DNA of 64,000 bases from Anabas testudineus. Taxonomy: Eukaryota; Chordata; Actinopteri; Anabantiformes; Anabantidae. The notes under the pieces were generated by a model. That model saw only the letters and a list, made by a program, of their open reading frames with translations, ran no database searches and was not told the origin of the DNA. The position numbers were made by a program, and so were the translations under genes. Positions 25,201 to 39,556 of this stretch are shown here, one piece after another. Position 1 is the stretch's first letter. Each line of letters opens with the position of its first letter. The DNA is taken from assembly GCF_900324465.2 (NCBI RefSeq), contig NC_046619.1, forward strand, positions 15,584,637-15,648,636. The letters run 5' to 3'.

Positions 25201-27687
25201 GTATGGAGTGGTATCCATGCTGATGGAGGATGACCTGCACACAATGCAGATCACCCACTCCGCCTTTGCCAAAGCATCACCAGATCATCACGTTTCCACC
25301 ACTAGGCTTCACTTATGGTGTTGGACTGGCATCTTTTCATGAGCTCTGCGTTTGAGCTCTGTACTGTGTGTTCTTTGCTATGATCCAAACACCTTAAACT
25401 TGAACTCATCAGCTCATAAGACTTGGTTCCACTGTTTGTGCATCTTGGCCCACTGCAACGTTTTCTTCCAATTAGCCATTTTCAAGAATTGTACTTAGTA
25501 GAAGTTTTTTCTTGGCAACGCTGCCCATGAGGCCAGCAGACCTTAGTCTGCACACACACTCATTTTATTCAATGATGCAGCCAATTCAGGAACAGTGACG
25601 CATCAGTGACTCAGAAACTCTGTTTCTATCTGTATGTCTAGCTTCTTTTCATATGCTAGTTTGTTTTGATGTATTAATTGCTGGTTTACTGCTTTTACTA
25701 TGCTTTGTGCATGTAATTAATTGTTTAATATTAATAAAAGTGTTTATTGTTCTGCAGGACCTCAGGCCTCTGTACGCTGGTCGCTGTGAGTACCACTCCA
25801 GTGAGACAGCATCTGACCGTGATGTAAGAATCACAGACATAAGATCAGTTCCACCTCAATGTAAATCATAGACCTGTACTGTGTCCGTGCAGTCATTAAG
25901 CATGTAGCCAGTAAGTGAGGTAACTATAAAGTCATTTGTGACCTTCAGGTGCCCTGTCAGACGTCATCTCGCACATCCTGTAACCTGCGTGTGAAGAGCA
26001 ACACCTGTTACTGCTGTGACCTCTACCACTGCGGGAAGTGAGTATGCAAAGTGTTCGAGCATCTGACAAAACCTCAGAATCAGTGGCTACTTGCTTTGCA
26101 CTGCTGCTTTGAATGTTTTGGTTTTTGATGTGTAACACTGTGGCATTTTTATGGGAGATAATTCTTTTCTTTTTTTCCTTTTTATTTTTTTGGAATATTG
26201 TTTATTTTCTTTTAACCTTTGTTTCAGAGAACAACCTCTTATGGGACTTCAGAATAAAGATGTTTTGAAAAAGTTTAGGAAATCATCCATGATTTGGAAG
26301 TAGGTCCCTTTTTTCTAGATCCATAGTGGCCATTTTTCATCAGCTGTTCCTAAGTCAACCTAAATAATTATGTAGAGTTTTAGACATACTGAAACATAGT
26401 GATGTGTTCTAAGGTGCCATCTACTCTGCATGTCCTGTCTGTGCCTAAACAAACATTCATCCATGTCCTTCAATGGTTTCTACCCTCAGATCTGAACTTT
26501 AACAACCATAAATCAAACCTGTTTTTATGTCTGTCACTGTGTCTATGCTCAGAGCCTGTTGCTGTGGTCGATGTAGTTACATTGATAAAAAACACTGTCA
26601 CTGTGACTTTTGTGGCTTGACCATAGGCTGTTTCCCTCTTTGTCCCACCCACTGGTCTAGCCGAGTAGAGGTCATTGGGGGCTACCACGAATACACAGAC
26701 GTGAGGAGCTGCCAGGATGTGGTGCACCTCTATCACCTCCTGTGGTCCGCTACCATCCTCAACATCGTGGCTCTCTTCCTGGGCATAATTACTGCCGCGG
26801 TGTTGGGAGGTTTTAAAGACATGGTACGTCTACTGATCGACTGTTCTGTGTTTGAAAATATGAAATGCTGCATTCTTTGTGTTTGCTGCACATGTGACTC
26901 ACGCAGCTCTGTGTGGAGGGTGTAAATTTATAGATACTAAATACTTCTTGTCAGACTCCTGCCACAGAAACTGCATCTGAACCTGAGGCCATCACAGCTC
27001 CAGTCCCCTCAGAGCCTCCTCCGCCTACCACTTCCATCAACTCATATTACAACACCACCCCCTGTCTGCCGCCTTACACTGCTTACGACCTGCAGGTAAA
27101 GTTCCACCTGCAGCACGGCATAAAATGCTAAATGATTATTGATTCATTAAAGCAGTGGGTTTGATTTTATATTATCTGTTGTCATTCTTCTGTCACTGTC
27201 ACACCACAAACTATTCTAAACATGTACAATAAATTGGTTTTTAACTCCTATTTGCTAGAAGTGACAGATATAAAGAGTCTTTTATACCCTCTGGACAGAA
27301 ACTCTAAATATTACAAGAATTAAAGGAGAGGTTTACACCAAGTTCCCAGGCATGTTAAAGAATAAAAAGTTAAGAAAGAGAAATACTAAATTAAATAGAG
27401 GGAAATAATCTCTAAAAATGTGGACAGAAAAAAAATAGTCTCTGTATTTAAATGAAAATATGGAGCTACATTACGTGTGTTTATCTGCTCACTCTGAATC
27501 ACGCTGTTAAACTTGCCAGTCTAATAACTGCTTTTTCCTGCAGGGTTCCTACTTGTTCCCTGACTCCTCAGGCCTGTCAGACGACTCCCAGTCTGGATCC
27601 AGCCACCTGTGGCCCACTATGATCCCCCCACGCTACTCACCTCCTCACAACCATCCTGACGAGAAGCCCCCGCCGTACAGCCCCTAG
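19204..27687 (+). CDS. tmem255a: Transmembrane protein 255A
   Basis: TMEM255A (FAM70A) is a four-helix membrane protein of unknown biochemical role. Coding exons: 19204-19261, 22446-22588, 23112-23174, 24404-24493, 25758-25823, 25949-26037, 26661-26823, 26955-27095 and 27544-27687, giving 318 residues with consistent phase. A basic cytosolic segment (FKRRKRKS) precedes helix 1 ([18 protein letters not shown]). Helix 2 is [15 protein letters not shown], helix 3 [20 protein letters not shown] and helix 4 [21 protein letters not shown] cysteine-rich loop ([20 protein letters not shown]) lies between helices 3 and 4. The proline-rich tail ends PPRYSP...PPPYSP, with two PPxY motifs of the kind bound by WW domains (inference). 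It lacks part of the loop found between exons 5 and 6 in human. The start at 19204 gives an N-terminus like human in length. Confidence 0.93.
22011..22062. repeat. Near-perfect 24-bp-arm hairpin
   Basis: The left arm 22011-22034 (TCGACCACAAGTGGACTGTC...) and right arm 22039-22062 (...GACAGTCCAGTTGTGGTCGA) are complementary at all but one position, separated by 4 bases. It lies in tmem255a intron 1. The flanking GATGTTTCGACCAC wording is typical of a dispersed fish repeat, so this is probably the terminus of a larger repeat. No gene function is implied. Confidence 0.8.
25180..25560 (-). mobile_element. Relic of Tc1-like transposase
   Basis: Read on the minus strand this part of the tmem255a intron before 25758 gives Tc1-family wording: [17 protein letters not shown], then [14 protein letters not shown] and [15 protein letters not shown]. 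These correspond to the catalytic-domain region around HWAKMHK...WNQVLWSDESKF of Tc1 transposases, in broken frames. Only an internal fragment is present and no terminal repeats were found. It is an old dead DNA transposon. Confidence 0.65.
26553..26660 (+). other. tmem255a: In-frame cysteine-rich 5' extension of tmem255a exon 7
   Basis: Immediately upstream of the normal exon 7 acceptor (AG ending 26660) is a second good acceptor (CTATGCTCAG, ending 26552). The 108 bases between are exactly 36 codons with no stop in the exon 7 frame. They encode a segment with nine cysteines, starting [20 protein letters not shown]. Splicing exon 6 to this site would insert it beside the existing [10 protein letters not shown] loop. 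I know of no such insert in human TMEM255A, so it may be a fish-specific alternative exon part or a chance open stretch. Confidence 0.35.
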
Positions 27688-30627
27688 GAATGGATTTGAG
27701 GATGGAAAACACCTGAAGTGTTAACAGGTGTTGTTAGAATAAGTGGTTTGAATGCACAATGCCTCTGAGCTTTTCCTCACAAACGTTGTGTTAAAGGAAG
27801 TTGAGGAGGAGGACGAGGACCCTGAGCAGCCACAGAGCACATTGACCTACAGCCCAAAACTTGGGGAGCAAGTATGTGTCTCCCTGGGCAACACTCACAC
27901 ACTGGCCTGCTTGGTGCGTGTGCACACATACACGTAATGAGAGACAACCTGTTTAAAGCCGAGACTGTTTACACGTCTATCTGCCTTAATGCAAACGGAC
28001 TTCCAGCACTGCAGCACTGTCACCTGGACAGATCCTGTACAGCTCTTGCTTTATGTTCACCTCTCTTTAGTACATACTGTAAATGCTTCCTGCCTTGAGT
28101 GGTACAGATGAAAACTCCTGAATCTGCACTGATTAGCACAGGTGCGAGCCTCATGTGAGATTAATGCAGTTAGCTGAAAGCTTTGGTGTCTTTGCAGATC
28201 AGCTAGAAAATTAAAAACTGCAGAGGCGTAGACCCCTGCAACAGTTTCTTTAGCGGTTAATAGTGTCAGTGTACATTATCAAAGACAAAGCTAGCAGCAA
28301 TGATGGTATTACATGCTCATAATGTATGTACAGCAGTATGATATACAGATTTTAGTACAGTTAGGACTAAGGTATTCAAACAGATCGTGGTATCTATTTA
28401 TCAACTCTTCACTTTATGTTTAAGAATATCCTGATCGATGTGTGGTGAACTTTTCGGAGCAGTTAATGAAGTAACAAGCTATTCTACCTACAGTAGTTGT
28501 TGAAGAAACAGTTAATTACACTCTGAACGCTATTTATTGTATTTTCACTGAAGTCTGCAAAGTCAAACATATGTGCTGTATATCTCTGTTAGTGGTAACG
28601 TCACATTTCTGACCTGAAACGTGTCGTCTTTGTCAGGAATAATCAAGAAGGCTGAGCGTGAACAGTCGGTGCTGGATTCACTGACATGAGAGGACGTCAT
28701 GGGAAGTCACAGAATAAGAACTGTTGGCAGATGTGTAAACTTGATCCATGTCCATGAAAGTGGTCTCTGTGAGCTTTAATCACTGCTTTTTATAATTTAA
28801 ACACATTCTTAAGAGCCGATAAAGCTCCTTTCTTGTCTTGCCATTAAAATAGCTTTGTTTTACTGACACAGTATTTTTTGTTTTACATGAATCCAGAATG
28901 AAAATTTTGTACAGTGCAGCTTTTTCAGTGGACAATGAAGCCTATGGTCTGTGCTGTCTTGACCATTCCTCTAGCGCCACCTAGAGGTTCGCATTGGCTG
29001 TAGAGTTACTGCCGAATATTATTACCAAGCCAAATCTTGAAAGCAAAACAACACAGCACACTTAATAAAATACGAAATGTTTATATTCTGGTAGTAAAAG
29101 ACAAAGTTAAAGTAGTAAAAGAATAATTTATTTACCATCAGATAACTCTCATTTCTAATTGACAGAAATTGAAAATTGTGTAGAACTGAATATTTGTCTA
29201 CCTCTATAAACCTAATAAATACATCTGAAATGGTAAAAAAAAATAATAAAAAGTGGTTAACAGAAATAAACAGTATACTGTACATCCCACATAAATGTTA
29301 ATTTGTTTATTTAAAAAAAACAAAACCTGCATGAATTAACTGAATGACATGAATTGAGTCCCATGTTAGCACTACTTCCTCACTGATACGGACTGATCAC
29401 TACCTTCTGACACAAAACGTAAAAGTACACAAAAAAGAATACTGCTTTACCCAAAGCTAAGTGCTATCTGTACGGACTGAAAAAATCATCAGCATATGTC
29501 AAACATATCGTCACATTTGTGTGCAAAATCTCCAGCCAACTCTGTAGCTGGCAGATTTTGACATGAACATAACAGTACATAAAAAATATATAACATGGCA
29601 GCTGCAGGAAATAAAAATATTTCATGTATCAAAATAAAACAGGAGGTGTTCAATGGACAAGAACTAACTCATAATTGTTGTTTCAACCACTGAAAAATTA
29701 AATAAGCATTGAATATCTTCCCTGCCACAATACCCAGATGTGGGCCTGCCAACACACATTGAAAAAATATATTTCAGGTCATAATCTACATTCTCTTGTT
29801 CATAATTAGGTTTAAAACGGTCTCGAATGAGAACCAGGGATGATCTCTGTCCAGAAATGGACGAGATTCGTGACTAAAGCATCAGTTCAAGGACTGAAGA
29901 TTCAAACAACCTTATTCTATTGGATTATGGGGAGCATCTTGTACATTATACAAGTCATAAAATGTACCAAAGACCATACGGTCACCTGATCATACACAAA
30001 TACATCAGCTGAGACTTCACACTCTTAAATAGGTAACCCTGTTTCTATTTTATGAAATGGAGCTTAGATGATAGATATCACTAATTGATTTAGGTAACAT
30101 GGCCTAAAGGTAGAAAGCTACTGCTGAAGCAGTAAGAAAATTGAATCTTCTGTCTGACACAGATTTGAGGCTCAAAACTTACGTCTGCAAATTTAGCAAT
30201 TAACCGGATTTTTTTTCTGGAGCAGCTTTTGATTAACATGTGCCTGTGTATGAAACCCATTCATAAAACCTCCTGCACTGGGTGCGAACCACTTCTATGA
30301 TTATTTATAAAAGATGCAGGCTTTCTCACAAGCAGTGTTCTGCCTAAAAAAGTACGTTCACATTACATCTCCGTCCTGCAGCTATTTGCCATGACCTCTT
30401 TTCACTTCAGGTGCAATTTCCTACTGGCTCTGCTCAGAGCCCCGAGATCACCTCTGATCAACTTTAACCATTTGGACTTGTTTTATCACACATTTAGTAC
30501 AATATTGCACCACTTTCTCTTGAATAAAAAGGCTAATGTGACCGTAAACTATTACTGAAGAATATTGATGATGGGGGGGGGGGGGGGGGCACCTAAAAGG
30601 CACAGATACTGGAGCAGCAACTGTTGC
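27688..30627. other. Convergent 3' regions of tmem255a and zbtb33
   Basis: The left part is the likely tmem255a 3' UTR. The ATTAAA at 28843-28848 is a candidate poly(A) signal giving a UTR of about 1.2 kb. The right part is the likely 3' UTR of zbtb33, which is long in other vertebrates. TTTATT motifs (AATAAA on minus) occur near 29127 and 29304. A 17-G run lies at 30573-30589, which is C-rich in the zbtb33 transcript. No coding region is supported. Confidence 0.5.
30573..30589. repeat. Poly-G tract
   Basis: Seventeen consecutive G on the + strand, 39 bp past the zbtb33 stop codon, so a C17 run in its 3' UTR. Confidence 0.95.
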
Positions 30628-32511
30628 TCAGTATGTCTCTGGTATAATAAAGTCAAACTCTGTGGCTCCTTGTGGAGGAGTGTTCATGGTGGACTCTGGT
30701 TGGGTGTGGCCGTCAGGTGGCAAGTGAGCATCAGGCTCGACAAAGATGTCGTCCCAGTTCAGCATCCTGCTCTGGGTGGAGGAGTGGACGTCTTCGGCGC
30801 CGGCAGTTATGTGATGCACACTCCCGTCCTCTGAGATAACAGGGACACCTGGCCCATCTGTAGTCCAGGAGTACGGCTTCATCTGCACCGTTTTACACGG
30901 CAGCAGACGGTACAAGTTGTTGTCCGCATCATCTTTCTCCTTCCTCCCGCTCGGATCCTGGTTGTGGACTTGCTTGCAGTGTGTGGAGAGTAACTGGTAG
31001 TTGATGAACATTTCATTGCACAACAAGCACTGGTACCTCCTTTCTCCTGTGTGGTGGATTTCATGTTTAGTTCTGTACTCAGCCAAGGCAAAGACCTTGT
31101 TACAGTAGCGACACGGGTACTTCTTTTCCCATGAGTGGGTGTTGAAGTGACGGCGAAGACTCGTCAGACAGACATAGGGGCGCTTGCAGACGATGCACAC
31201 GTAGAAAGTCTTCCCATCCATGATCAGCTCGTAGTGATCCTCAAGCTCCGTCTTTGCCCTCTTCTTGTTTGAGTTGACCTTTGGTGAAGTAGGTGTTTTG
31301 TCGAAGGGTTTCAAAGGTGTTGCCATTAGCGATCGTTTCCCTTTATTGGCTTTAGAGCCTCCTTCGCCTGGATCTTCCTTGACTGGGACAATGTCATAAG
31401 TATTTTCTCCAATATTGGCATAAACTTTACAGCCTGAAGAAATGGAAGCCATCTCTGTGGCTGTGTTGAGTGTCACTGTCTTTTTTGCTGATACAGCTGA
31501 ATTGGGAATGTTTGCCTGATTAGTTGGGCTTTCAGAAACATCCAAGAGCCTTATTTTGAAATCCCCTAGCTGAGCTGAAGCCGAGACTTGTTTCTTGTGG
31601 ACTCCCATTATATCGCTGCTTTCAGAGCACTGAGAGGCACTCGAGGGCTCGGGGGTGAAACTGCTTGACCTGGCTGGTGTTGTGGGAGCACTTCCTGAGG
31701 AGACTCTGGCAGGGGAAGACGAGTTATTGGAGCTGGAGTCTGGACTGCGCAGAGGGCTGCTGTCTGGCAAACTGGGGTTAGGACAACTGACACTGGGAGG
31801 ATTTGCACCACATTTTTTCGAGGGGGCTGCAGGTTTTTCCTGTTGTTTCACAACCAAATTATTTGATTCTTGATTTTGATTTGATTCAACATTTTCTGAA
31901 TCAGCTGAAACCAAATCAATGACCTCACTAGATCTGTCTTCTTTACTAGTTGCTCTAGCTTGAGATTTTGTTTGTGAGACAAACATAACATCATTGTCCG
32001 AGTCCTCCTCATTACCTGCATGCCTGCTTGTCTGATTAAATTCTTCTGCGGATATTGAGAACGACTCTGTGATGATTGGCATCATCTCTGTGGACGGGTC
32101 ACTTTTGTTTTCTGCCTCTTTAGACAAACCAGGCAGACCTTTAACTTGTGATAACGGTGACGCCAGGTTTGCAATGAACTTGACTCCCAGTATCTGTCCA
32201 GCATTTATAAGCTCTTCAAGCATGTCAGAGCGCACACGAACAATCTTGGAGCTGTAAATGTAATTGAGAATCTGTTCAAAGATTTCAGCCTTGATGAAGT
32301 TTAACTCAATCACTTGTCCAGCTACACTAAAAAGCTGATGGAAATATGAACTTGAGGCAGACAGGATTGTTTTGTGAGCTCTGAATTTCTTGTCCTGTAT
32401 GATGATGGTAACGTCGCAAAACAATCCATGATTCCTCTGCTCGTTCATTGACTTCAGCACAGCGGCTGAATACTGTGTGTCGGTGGCAGATATCAGCTTT
32501 AGACTTGGCAT
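30628..32511 (-). CDS. zbtb33: Kaiso, BTB/POZ zinc-finger transcription factor
   Basis: Kaiso is a nuclear repressor that binds methylated CpG and the TCCTGCNA site and partners p120-catenin. The protein is 627 residues (human 672). The first 120 or so form the BTB domain (LKSMNEQRNHGLFCDVTIII, FRAHKTILSASSSYFHQLFS, LNYIYSSKIVRVRSDMLEEL). A long Ser/Pro-rich, acidic middle follows. Three C2H2 fingers sit at about residues 435-514 (YVCIVCKRPYVC..RRHFNTH, YPCRYCNKVFA..TKHEIHH, YQCLLCNEMF..STHCKQVH), followed by the conserved arm PSGRKEKDDADNNLYRLLPC, which contacts DNA in human. The open frame extends 28 codons further upstream, but an acceptor (TTTTTTGCAG, exon starting at 32513) lies just before the ATG at 32511, so the coding sequence is in one exon behind a 5' UTR intron. 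Confidence 0.95.
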   Translation of the reverse strand: MPSLKLISATDTQYSAAVLKSMNEQRNHGLFCDVTIIIQDKKFRAHKTILSASSSYFHQLFSVAGQVIELNFIKAEIFEQILNYIYSSKIVRVRSDMLEELINAGQILGVKFIANLASPLSQVKGLPGLSKEAENKSDPSTEMMPIITESFSISAEEFNQTSRHAGNEEDSDNDVMFVSQTKSQARATSKEDRSSEVIDLVSADSENVESNQNQESNNLVVKQQEKPAAPSKKCGANPPSVSCPNPSLPDSSPLRSPDSSSNNSSSPARVSSGSAPTTPARSSSFTPEPSSASQCSESSDIMGVHKKQVSASAQLGDFKIRLLDVSESPTNQANIPNSAVSAKKTVTLNTATEMASISSGCKVYANIGENTYDIVPVKEDPGEGGSKANKGKRSLMATPLKPFDKTPTSPKVNSNKKRAKTELEDHYELIMDGKTFYVCIVCKRPYVCLTSLRRHFNTHSWEKKYPCRYCNKVFALAEYRTKHEIHHTGERRYQCLLCNEMFINYQLLSTHCKQVHNQDPSGRKEKDDADNNLYRLLPCKTVQMKPYSWTTDGPGVPVISEDGSVHHITAGAEDVHSSTQSRMLNWDDIFVEPDAHLPPDGHTQPESTMNTPPQGATEFDFIIPETY

Positions 32512-32513
32512 GT

Positions 32514-34678
32514 CTGCAAAAAAGACAAAGTAATTACAGATATTAAATATACTACTACTGGTCTGACCAATGTATCGTGTGACTGTAGTTTCCAATACTT
32601 AGTTTATCCTCCAATATATATAAGATGGACACATTATTCAGATGACATTTCCTGTATGAAGAACGGCACCAACTGCAAAGTCCAAAATGTCAATGTTGCA
32701 CCAGTTAAAACTGGAACTATAAACTAAATCTGAACAATAAAACTTGGACATGGACTTCCTCTCACCTTCCACCAGGTCCTGATTACAGTGACTGCTGAAA
32801 CATGACTACACCAGCACCATGTGTTCATGTATTGAACTATAATAATAGTGAATCTAGATTTGTTTCAAGTTGAAAAGATTGTCATGTACTATTTCTTTCT
32901 TCTATTTGTTTATGTTATCTGCATATGTTTTTGCTTTTGGAAACACAAAAAGTGCCCTGTACATTACTCAATGCATGCAGTATTGTGTCTTTTTCAGGTT
33001 TGTCTTGAAAAAGATTGAGGGTAACGATCACTAATGGATGAGGTTAAGAGTCAGGGATGATTCTTGCTAGATTAACTTACATATAAGAATAGGAACAAAA
33101 CATTATGTACATAATTATTTCACCACTTTATACATTACTTCTAGGGTTGCAGCTGAAGGTTTATTTGATTATTTATCATTTGATGCCACCAGGAAGAGTG
33201 AGGGCATGAAAATGAAAATCAAACAGATGTTAAGTTTGTTAGTTTGGCTGGTCACGATACAAATCTATAACGTTAGCTTAGCTGACGTTTGCTAAATGTC
33301 AGTTGGTCAAAGTTTAGATAGGTAACTATCATAATAAACACGCATACTATTTTACATGCAGGAAACCACGTTTACTTAGCATTACGAGGGGTTTAGGTGC
33401 TGTGACATGTTATAGTTGCTGTTTATGTGTTTACACGCTGTTGTTAGCTATCAACAAAGGTAATGCTAGCTGCCTCCCTCTTCCTCCTCAATGAAAAGAC
33501 AGCGCGGCCTATTATTAGCATCATGTTAGCATGCTAGTTAGCTCAACGACATGACCGCAGTGAATGCATGCTGCTCGTAAAGTTTTGCGCTTTACATAAA
33601 ATTAATTCTATTTACCTGTAAAGTTGGTGTTTCCTACCAATACTAAATAGAATTGCTCCCACCGACAGTAATAATTTAATGTGGCTACAAACAATGGCTA
33701 ACAACAGACAGCTTCCCCTGATGTTCACCGCTAACTAACGCATCATCATTGATTGAGCAGCCACAAGGAGTCGCCATCGTGTAGGGTAAAAACCACCAAA
33801 TCCAATCTGTGCAGCGTTACAAGGCATATCACACACAGAAGACAAACTACATATTTGATTCAGAAACATTAATGAAATAGACCCTGGTCGTTATTTCAGT
33901 TGAAATTTGTTTACTTTTTCCACGCCGGGTTTGGAGTCAAAATAACTACCGGTTCGCCTTCAAAATAAAAGTCTCGTTATTCCATGTGAGTCTTATCAGT
34001 AAATAAGACTAAAGCACCCGTGACTTTACTCAGGCTCTGGTTGTCTCACTGGATATTCTTATTCTTTCTTTATAATACGATTCTACACCTTAAATACTGT
34101 ATGACTGCTTTACGTTGTTATACATTCAGTAGGTATAAACATAAATTCCTACAAGTCACAGCACAAAACACACTCACTATCCTTATCGGATTACTGGACG
34201 TTTCTGTATATTTTAGCTCTGTTATGAAGATGATTACACATTCAGAAGAAAACTGTTGTTCGTATTGTAAAGGCCTAATCCCAGCGTCTATGAGTATTGA
34301 CAAGTACAAGTCAACAAGTCATTGAAAGTTTATTGCCCTAGTTTATAATACATTTAAAGGCATATAACAAATAGAAAGTGTGGAGCATTAAAATATTTTA
34401 TTTATTTGCCACCTGCCATCTTTTTCTGTATTTATTTTTAACAATATGATTTTTTTCTATCAACGGAACTATGTTTATTACCACGTTAGGACGGGTCTGT
34501 ATTTGGGGACGGACGTATCATCACTTCCTGTTATTGGACGCTTTGGTTGCGTAGAACAGAAAAGACGCGAAACAACCGCGGAACAACTTGTTTATTTATT
34601 TGATGACCTCCCTCAAAATCAATTTTTATCTTTAATGCGCAACATAAGTCCGTAGTGAGTCTACAGCTGTCGGTAGTT
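32514..34678. other. zbtb33 5' intron, promoter region and nkap 5' side
   Basis: zbtb33 leaves to the left and nkap to the right, so this is a divergent promoter interval. A minus-strand donor (CTTTACAG|GTAAATAG) puts the left edge of a zbtb33 non-coding first exon at 33616. Its right edge is not visible but is probably near 33700-33800. nkap 5' UTR lies just left of 34679. The open frame at 34020-34325 has no domain. Confidence 0.45.
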
Positions 34679-36890
<2,212 letters not shown>

Positions 36891-37166
36891 ACGTCACATT
36901 CTGCAGTTTCTCTCAGCTTATCCCATGTTGGACACCTTTGCTTTTTGCCTTGTGACATGTGGTGTTAATGTTTTATTTTAGGAGGAGGTTTGTCACATTC
37001 AGTTTTAATGTAATGTACAATATGGACGGAGGAACATTTTTTATTATAAAGAAGTGTGCTCTGGTTGTTCTGAGACGTTTTTGTATATAGTTTCCATCTT
37101 TCTTTTCAGTCGTGCATCTCACATTTCCTATTGTACATTTTTGGAATAATCCCGAGCAGAACAGTA

Positions 37167-37172
37167 AATAAA
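37167..37172 (+). terminator. nkap: Poly(A) signal of nkap
   Basis: AATAAA about 280 bp after the nkap stop, the first such signal downstream. Confidence 0.7.
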
Positions 37173-37958
37173 ATTTCTTTAAGGCAACTTTTAGTTTTCA
37201 TTTCTTTTAACTGTACCTGACTTATCAAGTCTCTGTAAAAAACCTTTAAAAAAGTAACATCTTCTCCTTTAAAGTTTCTATTTGTGACATATAGTCATTG
37301 TTCATCTATTGAGGCTTTGATCAGGTGAAATAATTTAGCTCTGCTTTACTATTTTGTCACTTCAGATTTTCTCTTTCAGTCCTTTAAATGATCTCAAATT
37401 ATATTTTTGTGCAGTTCACCTGCTCTGCTACTTTGAATGTCTCAGATATTTAAAGGTCAGCAAATGGTTGCTTTAAAAAGCTTCACTTTTTGCACACTTT
37501 ACTGTCGTAAACAAGTAACAACGCTGGTTTCGCACATTCGTCTACACAAAGAACATGACATGGGAAAAAAAATGTATTAATCAAAAACTAAAATATTTCA
37601 TCTTTCAAATCTTGAATTCATTCAACAGTTTTTGACATGGCTGCAATTTCCACAGTGAGTTTTCCAACGGGCTTCAATTAACTTGTAAAGTAAGTTAGTT
37701 AAAGTGCAAAGTTCTGTAAAGATTGACATCTCAATAAGTCGCTGAAGATGCTCAGTCATGCAGGTAAAGTTATCTGTAAGCTGAGTAAACTGGACAAGAA
37801 GTTGTCAGCTACCCCATCCTACAATAGCAGGGTTGTAAAGATTGATAATCACAGGCAGAAGGTATCTCAAGTAGAGCACCTAATGTTGTTGTGTACCCTG
37901 TTTAACTAGCACAGCGAGTTAACTGCTGTTCAAGATGAATTGATATGACATAAAGAGC

Positions 37959-38031
37959 TGGTTCCGCTGGGGTTTGAACCCAGGACTTTCTGCGTGTAAA
38001 GCAGACGTGATGACCACTACACTACAGAACC
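37959..38031 (-). tRNA. trnaV-uac: tRNA-Val (anticodon TAC), copy 1
   Basis: A 73-nt cloverleaf on the minus strand: acceptor GGTTCTG pairs with CGGAACC (one G-T pair), the A box is TAGTGTAGTGG, the anticodon arm is TCTGC-TTTACAC-GCAGA with anticodon TAC, the T loop is TTCAAAC and A is the discriminator. It closely resembles human tRNA-Val-TAC. No run of four T follows within about 30 bp, so termination by RNA polymerase III would be weak. Confidence 0.85.
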
Positions 38032-38483
38032 TGTCACAAAATGCATGTCTTCTCATCTGTGCACCTGCAACGTGATGCAAACCAAAACGAACGTTTTGAT
38101 TCAATGTTAGAAGGGCACCTTAAATTTAACCGGCCCGTCTATTGTGACGTTTACAATAGTTATTTAGTGGAAGCGAGAATGCATTGGCCAACTGAATGCG
38201 AGTTAAGCCATTCCACGTGGATTCTGTGAATCACAGGCGGTAAAATTAACGTCTTAACGGTGGATAAGAGAAAGTTCGAGGTTGGAAGGGGATTAATAAA
38301 CAAAGGTGGTGATAACAGAGAGGCGAAGCTTGATAAAGGGACAGTGAGACTGAAGGTGTCTCACATGGAGCACCCAAAGTTGATCGGTGTCAGGCTGATT
38401 GTGTACCCTGCTCAGCCAGCACACTGAGTTAACCGCTGTTCAAGATGAATGATGAGACATAAGTGAAATTAGACACAAAGAGC

Positions 38484-38556
38484 TGGTTCTGCTGGGGATT
38501 GAACCCAGGACCTTCTGCGTGTAAACCAGACGTGATGACTACTACACTACAGAACC
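38484..38556 (-). tRNA. trnaV-uac: tRNA-Val(TAC)-like, copy 2, probably defective
   Basis: Same sequence family, but the anticodon stem reads TCTGG against GCAGA, so the pair next to the loop is a G-G mismatch. A D-loop GG is also changed to AG. The anticodon is still TAC. The same stem change is in copy 5, in line with their shared larger block. It is probably a tRNA pseudogene. Confidence 0.7.
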
Positions 38557-39008
38557 TCTGTTGATGAGAGCTCCTCTTCTCATCTCTGGAGCTGCAACTT
38601 GATGCATCTGGCCCATAGTGAGGGGGGAGATGTATAGAGAGGGGTGACAGGACTCCCAGATTTCCTGATGTCCATCACCAGCTTCTTTGTTTTTCTCATG
38701 TTGAGTGAGTTGAGATACAGGCGACACAGAGGCGAAAGTTGCGAAAGGGACGGGTGAAACTGAAAATAAAAGAAATAAATATAAAAATGTCCAAAAAGTG
38801 GACAGCAAAAGTTTAGTTTTAAAATTTTGGAAAGGACAGACTCCTTTCTGGTCATATTATCCACTAGGAGCACTGAACCAATGTGTTCGATATGTTGAGA
38901 AAGTGTCTGTGTTGTTTATTTTGTCACTTCAGATTTCTCTTTTAGTCCTTTGGAGAATCTTAGAACCAGGAAAGAAGAGGCTGTTCAAGAAGGTTAGACA
39001 CAAAGCAC

Positions 39009-39081
39009 TGGTTCTGCTGGGGATTGAACCCAGGACCTTCTGCGTGTAAAGCAGACGTGATGACCACTACACTACAGAACC
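39009..39081 (-). tRNA. trnaV-uac: tRNA-Val (anticodon TAC), copy 3
   Basis: All stems pair: acceptor GGTTCTG/CAGAACC, anticodon stem TCTGC/GCAGA, T stem CTGGG/CCCAG. A and B boxes are intact. This is the array consensus, differing from the others mainly outside the gene (AAAGCACTGG flank). Confidence 0.88.
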
Positions 39082-39556
39082 CCTGTTTAACAGTGCTCGT
39101 CTTCTCACTTCTGGAGCTGCAGCTTGATGGGTCTGGCCAATGGAGAAGGGTGAGACAGGACTCCCAGATTTCCTGACGTCCATCACCTGCTCCTTTGTTT
39201 TTCTCATGTTGAGTGAGTTGTTGAGTTGAAGATTATTGAGCCACACCAGTCCACAAAATTGTCCACCAGACAGTGAAGATACAGACGACAGAGAGGCGAA
39301 AGTTGAGAAAGGGACAGTGAGACTGAAAATAGCAGAGATAAATATAGAAATATCCAAAAAGTGAACAGCAAAAAAAAGTTTTTAATGGACATACTCTGTT
39401 CTGGTCATATTATCCACTGGGAGCAGTAAAGCTGTGTGTTTGATATGTTTGTAAGTGTACGTTTTGATTATTCTGTCACTTCAGATTTCTCTGTCAGTCC
39501 TTTGGAGGATCTTAAAACCAGAAAGAAGCTGTTCAGTGACATTAGACACAAAGAGC

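Noticed and set aside
26228-26303. Possible extra tmem255a exon between exons 6 and 7
   Set aside because: It begins after an AG and ends near a GT, but gives no coding continuity in phase and no similarity.
32512-32595. 28-codon upstream extension of the zbtb33 frame
   Set aside because: A clear splice acceptor lies between it and the conserved Kaiso start, so this is intron sequence.
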